Shown here piece by piece: positions 7,464 to 14,214 of a stretch of DNA of 14,822 nt. Positions within the stretch are counted from its first letter, which is position 1; each line of letters opens with the position of its first letter. The stretch comes from an uncultured Collinsella sp. (GTDB lineage Bacteria > Actinomycetota > Coriobacteriia > Coriobacteriales > Coriobacteriaceae), in assembly GCA_900541015.1 (NCBI GenBank), contig UQIB01000042.1, positions 1-14,822 of the forward strand, in the 5' to 3' direction. The notes below the pieces were generated by a model, which saw only the letters and a program-made list of their open reading frames with translations, searched no databases and was not told where the DNA came from. Both the position numbers and the translations under genes were made by a program.

Positions 7464-8540
7464 ATGAGTCTGATTGATGATCTGGTCAAACTCGAGGAAG
7501 AGGCCAAGGAGCTCGTCGCAGGCGCCGATGACGCCGCCAAGCTCGAGGCTGCGCGCGTTGAGCTGCTCGGTCGCAAAGGCCGTATCACCGGCCTGATGCG
7601 CATGATGGGCAAACTCGCCCCCGAGGATCGTCCCATGATGGGCAAGCGCGCCAACGAGATGCGCCAGCTGATCGAGGGCATGCTCGACGAGCGCACCACC
7701 GAGATGAAGGCCGCCGCCCTCAAACACGCACTCGAGCACGATGCCGTCGACATCACGCTGCCGGGTGTCCGTCCGCAGATCGGTCACCAGCACCTGATCA
7801 AGCAGATCATCGAGGAGGCCGAGGACATCTTCTGCGGCATCGGCTACACCGTCGAGTCCGGCCCCATGGTCGATACCTCCTACTACAACTTCACCGCGCT
7901 CAACGCGCCCATGGATCACCCGAGCCGCTCGGCTCGCGACACGTTCTATGTGGTCGACAACAACCCCGGCAGCGTCGCGCATCCCGAGGCTCACGCTCAC
8001 GGTGAGTCCGACGTGCTGCTGCGCACCCAGACCTCGGGCGTGCAGATTCACACCATGGAGTCGCAGAAGCCGCCCATCTACATGATCTGCCCGGGCACCG
8101 TCTACCGTCCCGACACGGCCGACGCCTGCCACCTGCCGCAGTTCAACCAGATTGAGGGCCTGGTCGTCGACGAGGGCATCACCTTTGGCGATCTTAAGGG
8201 CACGCTCGACTACTTTGTTAAGTGCATGTTTGGCGAGGACCGCAAGACGCGCTACCGCCCGCACTTCTTCCCCTTCACCGAGCCCAGCTGCGAGGTGGAC
8301 GTGAGCTGCCACGTCTGCGGCGGCAAGGGCTGCAACTTCTGCAAGCACAGCGGCTGGATCGAGATCCTGGGCTGCGGCATGGTCGACCCCAACGTCCTGA
8401 TCAACTGCGGTATCGACCCCGAGAAGTACACCGGCTTCGCCTTTGGTATTGGCGCCGAGCGCGTCGCGGCCCTGCGCTACGACCTGCCGGACCTGCGAAC
8501 CCTGATGACTGGCGATATGCGCTTCTTGAACCAATTTTAA
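7464..8540 (+). CDS. pheS: Phenylalanine--tRNA ligase alpha subunit
   Basis: The catalytic subunit of the alpha2-beta2 enzyme that charges tRNA-Phe. It has 358 residues, normal to slightly long. The N-terminal 80-90 residues form the expected tRNA-contacting helical arm. The class II catalytic core follows. Motif 1 lies around the HQHLIKQIIEEAEDIF segment. Motif 2 is at GTVYRPDTADACHLPQFNQIEG. Motif 3 is FAFGIGAERVAALRYDLPDLR near the end. A Cys cluster, C282-x-x-C285-x4-C290-x-x-C293, with C276 nearby, looks like a zinc-binding knuckle; similar insertions occur in PheS of several other phyla. The ribosome site AAGGGAAG lies just before ATG 7464. The gene sits 84 nt after the T-box terminator and is followed by pheT. 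Confidence 0.98.
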   Translation: MSLIDDLVKLEEEAKELVAGADDAAKLEAARVELLGRKGRITGLMRMMGKLAPEDRPMMGKRANEMRQLIEGMLDERTTEMKAAALKHALEHDAVDITLPGVRPQIGHQHLIKQIIEEAEDIFCGIGYTVESGPMVDTSYYNFTALNAPMDHPSRSARDTFYVVDNNPGSVAHPEAHAHGESDVLLRTQTSGVQIHTMESQKPPIYMICPGTVYRPDTADACHLPQFNQIEGLVVDEGITFGDLKGTLDYFVKCMFGEDRKTRYRPHFFPFTEPSCEVDVSCHVCGGKGCNFCKHSGWIEILGCGMVDPNVLINCGIDPEKYTGFAFGIGAERVAALRYDLPDLRTLMTGDMRFLNQF

Positions 8541-8559
8541 GTTGACCTGTCCCGGCGGC

Positions 8560-8651
8560 TTCCCGAGCCACCGCACCTTGCCTTTCAATCGTCGGTTGCG
8601 TACCTAAGTACGCGGCCCTCCTCTTTCAAGGCAATCTGCGGCACCTCGGAA
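8560..8651. repeat. Nested inverted repeat in the pheS-pheT spacer
   Basis: The spacer holds a long imperfect hairpin. From outside inward the paired arms are 8560-8563/8648-8651, 8565-8567/8645-8647, 8571-8575/8637-8641 and 8578-8584/8628-8634. Inside is an independent 10-bp hairpin with a CTAA loop (8594-8603/8608-8617, two G-T pairs). No U-run follows, so it is not a standard terminator. It could be a REP/MITE-like intergenic repeat or an RNA processing or attenuation structure. Only one copy is visible in this window. Confidence 0.7.
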
Positions 8652-8676
8652 ACCCGTCTCCGTAGCTGGAGTTTTC

Positions 8677-8695
8677 CGTCTGTTTATTGCAGACG
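8677..8695 (+). other. Small hairpin before pheT
   Basis: CGTCTG (8677-8682) pairs perfectly with CAGACG (8690-8695) around a 7-nt A/T-rich loop. A second small stem, CTCC/GGAG, lies about 10 nt upstream. Both lie ahead of the pheT ribosome site (8705-8711) and could shape its translation, but no function is shown. Confidence 0.45.
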
Positions 8696-8720
8696 TTACA
8701 GATGAAAGGAGACCAGTTAG

Positions 8721-11174
8721 ATGCGTGTTTCTTACGACTGGCTCAAGACCATGATCGATATTCCGGAGGATCCCAAGACCCTTTCGGACGAATATATCCG
8801 TACCGGCACCGAGGTCGAGGCGATCGACACCGTGGGCGAGTCCTTCGATCACGTGGTGACTGCCAAGGTGCTCACCAAGACCCCTCACCCCGATAGCGAC
8901 CACATGTATGTGTGCTCGGTCGACGTGGGCGACAAGAACCTCGACCCCGACGGCAATCCCGCTCCGCTGCAGATCGTCTGCGGCGCGCAGAACTTTGAGG
9001 CCGGCGACCACATCGTCACGGCCATGATCGGCGCAGTTCTGCCCGGCGACGTCAAGATCAAGAAGAGCAAGCTTCGCGGCGTCGTGTCCATGGGCATGAA
9101 CTGCTCCGCGCGCGAGCTCGGTCTGGGCGGCGACCACTCCGGCATTATGATTCTGCCCGAGGATACGCCCTGCGGCATGCCGTTTGCCGAGTATGTGGGC
9201 TCGAGCGACACCGTGCTCGACTGCGAGATTACGCCCAACCGCCCCGACTGCCTGTCCATGATCGGCATGGCCCGCGAGACCGGCGCCATCTTCGACCGCG
9301 ATTTCCACGTTGAGCTGCCCGCCATCAAGGCCGAGACCGGCCGCGCGACCGACGACGAGCTTTCCGTCGAGATTGCCGACGAGGGCCTGTGCGACCGCTA
9401 CGTTGCCCGCATCGTGCGCAACGTCAAGGTCGGCCCGTCACCCGACTGGATGGTCAAGCGCCTTAACGCCCTGGGCGTGCGCCCGCACAACAACATTGTC
9501 GACATCACCAACTATGTGATGATGCTCACCGGTCAGCCGCTGCACGCCTTTGACCTGGACACCTTTGCCGAGCGCGATGGCCACCGTCGTGTGGTGGTTC
9601 GCGCCGCCCAGCAGGACGAGAAGTTCACGACGCTCGACGGCGAGGAGCGTACGCTCGACGCCGGCATGGGTCTCATCACCGACGGCGAGCGTCCCGTGGC
9701 GCTGGCCGGTGTCATGGGCGGTATGGATTCCGAGATCGAGGACGATACCGTCGACGTGATGGTCGAGAGCGCCTGCTTCAACGCCGGCCGCACCTCGCAC
9801 ACCAGCCGCGACCTTTCGCTGATCTCCGACGCCTCCATCCGCTTTGAGCGCCAGGTCGACGAGACTGGCTGCGTGGACGTCGCCAATGTGACGTGCGCGC
9901 TCATCGAGGAGATCGCCGGCGGCGAGGTTGCTCCCGGCTACGTCGACGTGTTCCCCGCGCCCAAGACCATCGACAGCATTAAGCTGCGCCTGGCCCGCGT
10001 ACACGCCATCTGCGGTGCCGACATCGAGCCCGACTTTATCGAGCGTTCGCTCACCCGCCTGGGCTGCACCGTCGAGCGCGACGGCGAGGACTTTATGGTC
10101 ACGCCGCCGAGCTTCCGTCCCGACCTGCCGCGCGAGATCGACCTGATCGAGGAGGTCCTGCGCCTGTGGGGCATGGGCCGCGTGACGGCGACCATCCCGG
10201 CTGCCAAGAACCATATCGGCGGCCTGACCCGCGAGCAGAAGCTTACCCGCAAGGTTGGCGAGATCCTGCGCGCCTGCGGCCTCAACGAGACCACGACCTT
10301 TGGCTTCGCCGCCCCGGGCGACCTGGAGAAGATCGGCATGTCCACCGAAGGTCGCGGCTGCCCCGTGGTGCTCATGAATCCGTTGGTCGCCGAGCAGACC
10401 GAGATGCGCCGCTCGTTGCTGCCGGGTCTGCTGCAGTCTGTGGCCTACAACGAGGCCCACGGCACGCCCAACGTGCATCTGTACGAGGTCGGCAGCCTGT
10501 TCCATGGTCGCGAGAACGCCAGCCTGCCCAAGGAGACCAAGTCCGTGGCGGGCGTGCTGTCGGGCCAGTGGAGCGAGCGGTCCTGGAACATGAAGTACCG
10601 TAAGCTGCGCTTCTTCTTTGGCAAGGGCATCGTTGAGGAGCTGCTTGCCCAGCTGCGCATCGAGAAGGTTCGCTTCCGTCCCGTCGAGGGCGAGAGCTAT
10701 GCCTTCCTGCAGCCGGGTCGTGCTGCCGAGGTGCTCTCGGGCGGTACCGTGCTGGGCTGGGTTGGCGAGATCCACCCCGAGGCGCGCGAGGCTATGGGCA
10801 TTGACGAGGTCGTCGTTGCCTTTGAGCTCGACCTGGACAAGCTGATCAAGGGCGCCCGCAACCAGGAGAACTACCGTGAGTTCTCGCAGTACCCGGCCGT
10901 TGAACACGACCTTGCTATCGTGGTCGACAACACTGTGACCTGCGAGGATCTCGAGCGTCGCATTACGAGTGCCGGCGGCAAGCTGCTCGAGGGCGTGCGC
11001 CTGTTCGACGTCTACCGCGATCCGGTCCGCATCGGCAAGGGCAAGAAATCCATGGCCTTTGCGCTTACGTATCGCTCCGACGACCACACGCTCACCAGCG
11101 AAGAGGTCGAAAAAGCGCACCAGAAGATCGTCACCAAGGTGTGCAAGGGCGTAAACGGCGAGGTCCGCGGCTAG
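8721..11174 (+). CDS. pheT: Phenylalanine--tRNA ligase beta subunit
   Basis: The large subunit of phenylalanyl-tRNA synthetase: it binds tRNA and edits mischarged Tyr-tRNA-Phe. It has 817 residues, the full bacterial length. Visible domains are the N-terminal MRVSYDWLK start, an EMAP/OB-type tRNA-binding domain (about 40-155, with PHPDSDHMYVC), and the B3/B4 editing domain (about 210-385). H275 in PLHAFDLD and E338 in GVMGGMDSE correspond to known editing residues. A B5 domain follows (about 405-475, ending RPDLPREIDLIEEVLRLWG), then a core that resembles but lacks the class II catalytic site. The last domain is the C-terminal FDX-ACB anticodon-binding domain (about 720-815). ATG 8721 follows AAAGGAG (8705-8711). 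It shares the T-box-controlled transcript with pheS but is set off by an unusually long, structured 180-nt spacer. Confidence 0.98.
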   Translation: MRVSYDWLKTMIDIPEDPKTLSDEYIRTGTEVEAIDTVGESFDHVVTAKVLTKTPHPDSDHMYVCSVDVGDKNLDPDGNPAPLQIVCGAQNFEAGDHIVTAMIGAVLPGDVKIKKSKLRGVVSMGMNCSARELGLGGDHSGIMILPEDTPCGMPFAEYVGSSDTVLDCEITPNRPDCLSMIGMARETGAIFDRDFHVELPAIKAETGRATDDELSVEIADEGLCDRYVARIVRNVKVGPSPDWMVKRLNALGVRPHNNIVDITNYVMMLTGQPLHAFDLDTFAERDGHRRVVVRAAQQDEKFTTLDGEERTLDAGMGLITDGERPVALAGVMGGMDSEIEDDTVDVMVESACFNAGRTSHTSRDLSLISDASIRFERQVDETGCVDVANVTCALIEEIAGGEVAPGYVDVFPAPKTIDSIKLRLARVHAICGADIEPDFIERSLTRLGCTVERDGEDFMVTPPSFRPDLPREIDLIEEVLRLWGMGRVTATIPAAKNHIGGLTREQKLTRKVGEILRACGLNETTTFGFAAPGDLEKIGMSTEGRGCPVVLMNPLVAEQTEMRRSLLPGLLQSVAYNEAHGTPNVHLYEVGSLFHGRENASLPKETKSVAGVLSGQWSERSWNMKYRKLRFFFGKGIVEELLAQLRIEKVRFRPVEGESYAFLQPGRAAEVLSGGTVLGWVGEIHPEAREAMGIDEVVVAFELDLDKLIKGARNQENYREFSQYPAVEHDLAIVVDNTVTCEDLERRITSAGGKLLEGVRLFDVYRDPVRIGKGKKSMAFALTYRSDDHTLTSEEVEKAHQKIVTKVCKGVNGEVRG

Positions 11175-11282
11175 GTCCTGCGCTGGGGTATGGGTCAGCG
11201 GTGGCTGCCGCCGAGTCCTACGTGACCGCTATGCTCGGTATAAGGCACCGTTGAGTCTGCATATATGACACGCGCATTACAT

Positions 11283-11317
11283 AACGGCGTGCTGCTTTGT
11301 CGGCAGCGCGCCGTTTT
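11283..11317 (+). terminator. Intrinsic terminator of pheST
   Basis: A 13-bp stem (11283-11295 with 11303-11315, one T-G pair), a 7-nt loop, and a TTTT run at 11314-11317, 108 nt past the pheT stop. It physically overlaps the nik promoter: the -35 element begins in its loop and the T-run lies in the promoter spacer. Confidence 0.85.
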
Positions 11318-11325
11318 GCTATGAT
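11297..11325 (+). promoter_or_regulatory. Promoter of the nik operon
   Basis: TTGTCG (11297-11302) and TATGAT (11320-11325) are separated by exactly 17 nt, a good sigma70-type promoter. Transcription should start near 11332, placing the NikR-like operator right over or just after the start site, where a bound repressor would block initiation. Confidence 0.75.
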
Positions 11326-11335
11326 AGCCCGCGGC

Positions 11336-11363
11336 GTGTTACGAATCTGACAATACGTAACAC
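11336..11363. promoter_or_regulatory. Predicted NikR operator
   Basis: A perfect inverted repeat, GTGTTACG (11336-11343) and CGTAACAC (11356-11363), separated by 12 nt, 28 bp in all. Read as GTGTTAC-N14-GTAACAC it equals the NikR-site consensus I recall from comparative genomics of nickel regulons outside the enterobacteria (the enterobacterial form being GTATGA-N16-TCATAC). Position just downstream of the -10 element and ahead of an ECF metal-transport operon supports nickel-dependent repression. No nikR gene lies in the window. Confidence 0.75.
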
Positions 11364-11420
11364 TGGCAAGGTGATTTAAGCGGCGTTGCAATTCCGTGCG
11401 CCGATAACCGGGAGGCGTCC

Positions 11421-12506
11421 ATGCACATTCCAGATAATTATCTGTCCCCGCAGACCGATGCCGTCATGGCGGTGGCAATGGTGCCCGTTTGGGTTCACTG
11501 CATCAAGAAGGTGCGCGCCACGCTCGATCGCGAGCATATGGCGTTCCTGGGCATCTGCGCCGCATTCTCCTTCTTGCTCATGATGTTCAACGTGCCGCTG
11601 CCCGGCGGCACCACTGGTCACGCCGTTGGCGGCGCGCTCATCGCGCTGCTGCTGGGCCCCGAGGCCGCGGCTATCGCTGTCTCGGTCGCGCTGGCGCTGC
11701 AGGCGCTGCTGTTTGGCGACGGCGGCGTTCTGTCGTTTGGCGCCAACTGCTTTAACATGGCCTTTGTGCTGCCGTTTGTCGCTGCTATCGTGTTCCGTGC
11801 GCTCAACAGCCGCCTGCACGACAAGAGCTGGGGCACCTCGGTTTCTGCCGTCGTGAGCGGTTGGGTCGGCCTTTGCCTGGCGGCCCTGTGCGCGGCAATC
11901 GAGTTTGGTATTCAGCCGATGCTCTTTACCAACGCTTCGGGCGCGCCGCTGTACTGCCCCTTCCCGCTGTCCGTGGCTATTCCGGCCATGTTGATCCCGC
12001 ATATGCTGGTTGCCGGCGTGATCGAGGGCGTGGCGACGGCCGCCATCTACGGTTTCATTAAGAAGACGGCGCCGAGCGTTATCGTCGGGCCCGAGGCCGT
12101 CGATGGCCAGCTTACTGCCGAGGGCGCTGCTGCCAAGAAGACCTCGCTGGTCCCCACGCTCATCTTGGTTGCCGTGCTTGTCGTGGCTACGCCGCTCGGC
12201 TTGCTTGCCACAGGTGACGCATGGGGCGAGTGGGACGCCGAGGGCGCCGCGACTGCCGTTCAGGAGGCTGGTGACGACAGTCTGCAGGCTTCGGTCGGCC
12301 TTGATACCCCGACCTTTGCCGACGCTCTGCCTACGGGTGATTACCTGCAGGCCTATTCCGAGGAGCAGGGTCTTGGCTTTGCCGGTCAGGCTGCCATGTA
12401 TATCCTGTCCGGCGTGATTGGCGTGGCGGTGCTCACCATCGCATTCCGTCTGATCTCGCTGACGGTTAAGGAAAGCGGTGCTCATGGCAATAGCCGAGCT
12501 GCCTAG
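11421..12506 (+). CDS. nikMN: ECF nickel transporter substrate-binding component, NikM-NikN fusion
   Basis: The membrane component that captures the metal ion in a group I ECF importer (NikM/CbiM family); 361 residues. Residues 1-215 are the NikM part. It begins MHIPDNYLSP, where the free N-terminus and His2 bind the metal in the family, and His67 in PGGTTGH matches the known third ligand position. Asn6 replaces the more usual Gly. Residues about 235-361 are a NikN/CbiN-like tail: a helix with the TPLGLLATGDAWGEW segment, an extracytoplasmic acidic loop, and a last helix at about 325-350. ATG 11421 follows GGGAGG (11410-11415), and the metal site requires this exact start. Nickel rather than cobalt is inferred from the NikR-type operator and the lack of a cobalamin riboswitch. 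It overlaps nikQ. Confidence 0.92.
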   Translation: MHIPDNYLSPQTDAVMAVAMVPVWVHCIKKVRATLDREHMAFLGICAAFSFLLMMFNVPLPGGTTGHAVGGALIALLLGPEAAAIAVSVALALQALLFGDGGVLSFGANCFNMAFVLPFVAAIVFRALNSRLHDKSWGTSVSAVVSGWVGLCLAALCAAIEFGIQPMLFTNASGAPLYCPFPLSVAIPAMLIPHMLVAGVIEGVATAAIYGFIKKTAPSVIVGPEAVDGQLTAEGAAAKKTSLVPTLILVAVLVVATPLGLLATGDAWGEWDAEGAATAVQEAGDDSLQASVGLDTPTFADALPTGDYLQAYSEEQGLGFAGQAAMYILSGVIGVAVLTIAFRLISLTVKESGAHGNSRAA

Positions 12507-13320
12507 CTGGCTTGCGGCCGAGGAGCGATACGAGCCCGTGGGGACTCGGCATCGTGTGATGCAAAAGAACGTCCTGCACCTGGCGAGCCTGCTTGAGCGG
12601 GTTCGCCTGGGTGGAGGCGCGCACGAGGGCGGGTCGATGGTCGACCGCGCCCTTTCTTGCGTTTCGGCTCCGGTGCGCCTGGTGGGGATGTTCGTCTGCG
12701 TTCTATGCGTGTGTCTGACGCAGGGCCCTCTGTACCTCATGTTGATGGCGGCTATCGCGCTGGTGCTCGTTGCCGTGCGCCCCGTACGCGGGCTGCGGGC
12801 AACCTTTGTGCCGGCGCTTGGCGCTGCGGGGTTTGCCGTGGTTCTTGCACTGCCTGCCCTGCTGCTGGGCGCTTCCGCTACGGGCGCCATGCTCAAAATT
12901 GCGCTCAAGACGTTCATTAACGTGTCGTTCGTGCTGGGCGTTTCGTGGACACTCACCTGGAGCCGTATGTCGGCGGCGCTCAAGATGCTGCATCTACCCG
13001 ACGAAGTTATCTTTACGTTTGATATGGCGCTCAAGCACATCGAGGTGCTGGGTCGTACGGCGCACAATCTGTGCGAATCGGTCATGCTGCGCAGTGTTGG
13101 CCGTGCGCCTGAGGGATTTTCGCGTACCGATTCGATCGCGGGTATCATGGGCATGACCTTTATCAAGGCGATGGAATGCAGTCGCGCGATGGACGAGGCT
13201 ATGCTTTGCCGCGGCTTTGCCGGTGCGTATCCAGCTCCCGCGCGCGCCAGGTTTGGCTGGCGCGATGCCGTTTACGCAGCCGTTGTGGTTCTGCTCGCCG
13301 TGTTGTGCGCAGTGCTGTAG
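12478..13320 (+). CDS. nikQ: ECF transporter transmembrane component NikQ/CbiQ
   Basis: The transmembrane coupling protein (T component, CbiQ family) that links the ATPase to NikMN; about 280 residues. Several hydrophobic helices occupy roughly residues 60-165 and the C-terminus. Two cytoplasmic coupling regions are visible: the stretch after the LPDEVIFTFDMALKHIE segment, including MLRSVGRAPEG, and A-M-D-E-A-M-L-C-R-G-F, the A-x-x-x-R-G signature that contacts the ATPase. The start is uncertain. GTG 12478 is 5 nt after AAGGA (12468-12472), whereas ATG 12484 would be 11 nt away and drop two residues. Either way the gene overlaps the end of nikMN by over 20 nt, so translational coupling is likely. 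Confidence 0.92.
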   Translation: MLMAIAELPSWLAAEERYEPVGTRHRVMQKNVLHLASLLERVRLGGGAHEGGSMVDRALSCVSAPVRLVGMFVCVLCVCLTQGPLYLMLMAAIALVLVAVRPVRGLRATFVPALGAAGFAVVLALPALLLGASATGAMLKIALKTFINVSFVLGVSWTLTWSRMSAALKMLHLPDEVIFTFDMALKHIEVLGRTAHNLCESVMLRSVGRAPEGFSRTDSIAGIMGMTFIKAMECSRAMDEAMLCRGFAGAYPAPARARFGWRDAVYAAVVVLLAVLCAVL

Positions 13321-13364
13321 CGCGGGCGGTCGAGCCGTCGATGTGGATAGGGAAGGGCGACGTT

Positions 13365-14135
13365 TTGGCAAACGATACGAATGGCGCGATGGGCGTGAGC
13401 GGTGCTGCCGGCGCCGAGACCACGCCGCTCATCGAGTTTCGCGGCGTGGTGTTTTCCTATGCGGGTCATACGGTGGTCGACGGCGTTTCGCTGCAGGTGG
13501 ATCGTGGTGAACTCGTTGCTCTGCTTGGTCCTAACGGTTGTGGCAAGACGACGATCATGCGCCTTATCAACGGCCTTGAGCTCGCGGATGCCGGCGCATA
13601 CCTGTTTGACGGACGCGTGGTCGATGCGGCGTATCTGAAGGATTCTGCTGCTGCTCAGAAGTTCCACCAGCGCGTGGGCTTCGTATTCCAAAACGCCGAT
13701 GCCCAGCTGTTCTGCGCCACGGTGGGCGAGGAAGTTGCTTTTGGTCCCGCGCAGATGGGACTGCCGGCAGACGAGCTCGAGCGCCGCGTGCGCGATGCCA
13801 TGGGGCTGTTTCAGGTTGCCGACCTTGTCGACGCCTCTCCCTATCAGCTCTCGGGCGGGCAAAAGAAGCGCGTTGCGCTGGCTGCGGTGGTGTCGATGAA
13901 CCCGGATATCTTGGTCCTTGACGAGCCTACCAATGGGCTCGACGAGGATTCATGCGACATCGTGGTCAACTTCTTGCTGGCCTACGTCGCGGCGGGTAAG
14001 ACGGTCTTGATGAGCACGCATCACCAGGATTTGGTGCGACGCCTGGGTGCCCGTGCAATCTATATCGATCGATATCACCATGTGGTCGAGGCACCTTCGC
14101 CGTCGTATGGAACCGAAAGCGGTGCTACGGACTAG
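13365..14135 (+). CDS. nikO: ECF transporter ATP-binding protein NikO/CbiO
   Basis: The ABC ATPase that powers the nickel ECF importer; 256 residues with this start. All nucleotide-binding motifs are present: Walker A G55-P-N-G-C-G-K61-T-T; Q-loop region FVFQNADAQLF, typical of CbiO/EcfA; signature L162-S-G-G-Q; Walker B ending D186-E187 with the D-loop NGLD; and switch His219 (STHHQD). The frame is open far upstream into nikQ, but TTG 13365 is preferred because GGGAAGGG (13350-13357) ends 7 nt before it. The alternative ATG 13341 would translate that ribosome site and use a rare ATA codon. The first 17 residues are a Gly/Ala-rich lead-in. The gene lies 44 nt after nikQ, the last of the operon. 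Confidence 0.93.
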   Translation: MANDTNGAMGVSGAAGAETTPLIEFRGVVFSYAGHTVVDGVSLQVDRGELVALLGPNGCGKTTIMRLINGLELADAGAYLFDGRVVDAAYLKDSAAAQKFHQRVGFVFQNADAQLFCATVGEEVAFGPAQMGLPADELERRVRDAMGLFQVADLVDASPYQLSGGQKKRVALAAVVSMNPDILVLDEPTNGLDEDSCDIVVNFLLAYVAAGKTVLMSTHHQDLVRRLGARAIYIDRYHHVVEAPSPSYGTESGATD

Positions 14136-14214
14136 TTGCTGCGTAGAGCGTGCGTAGCCGTCCGCGCGGCTTTGCCGTGATGGTATAGTTATCCAGGTTT
14201 TTATGGGGGTGGCT

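Noticed and set aside
9438..11120. 560-codon minus-strand open frame opposite pheT, and similar long frames opposite pheS and the M32 gene
   Set aside because: Same codon-bias artefact; the real genes have complete domain sets on the opposite strand.
11175..11420. Possible cobalamin riboswitch ahead of the CbiM/NikM-type operon
   Set aside because: The conserved B12 box was not found, and the promoter, operator and ribosome site account for most of the stretch.
11376..13166. 596-codon minus-strand open frame opposite nikMN/nikQ
   Set aside because: Low-complexity, polar composition with no motif and no ribosome site; the plus strand encodes clear transporter proteins.
14147..14175. Terminator after nikO
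   Set aside because: Only a 5-bp AGCCG/CGGCT stem with a three-T tail; too weak to call.
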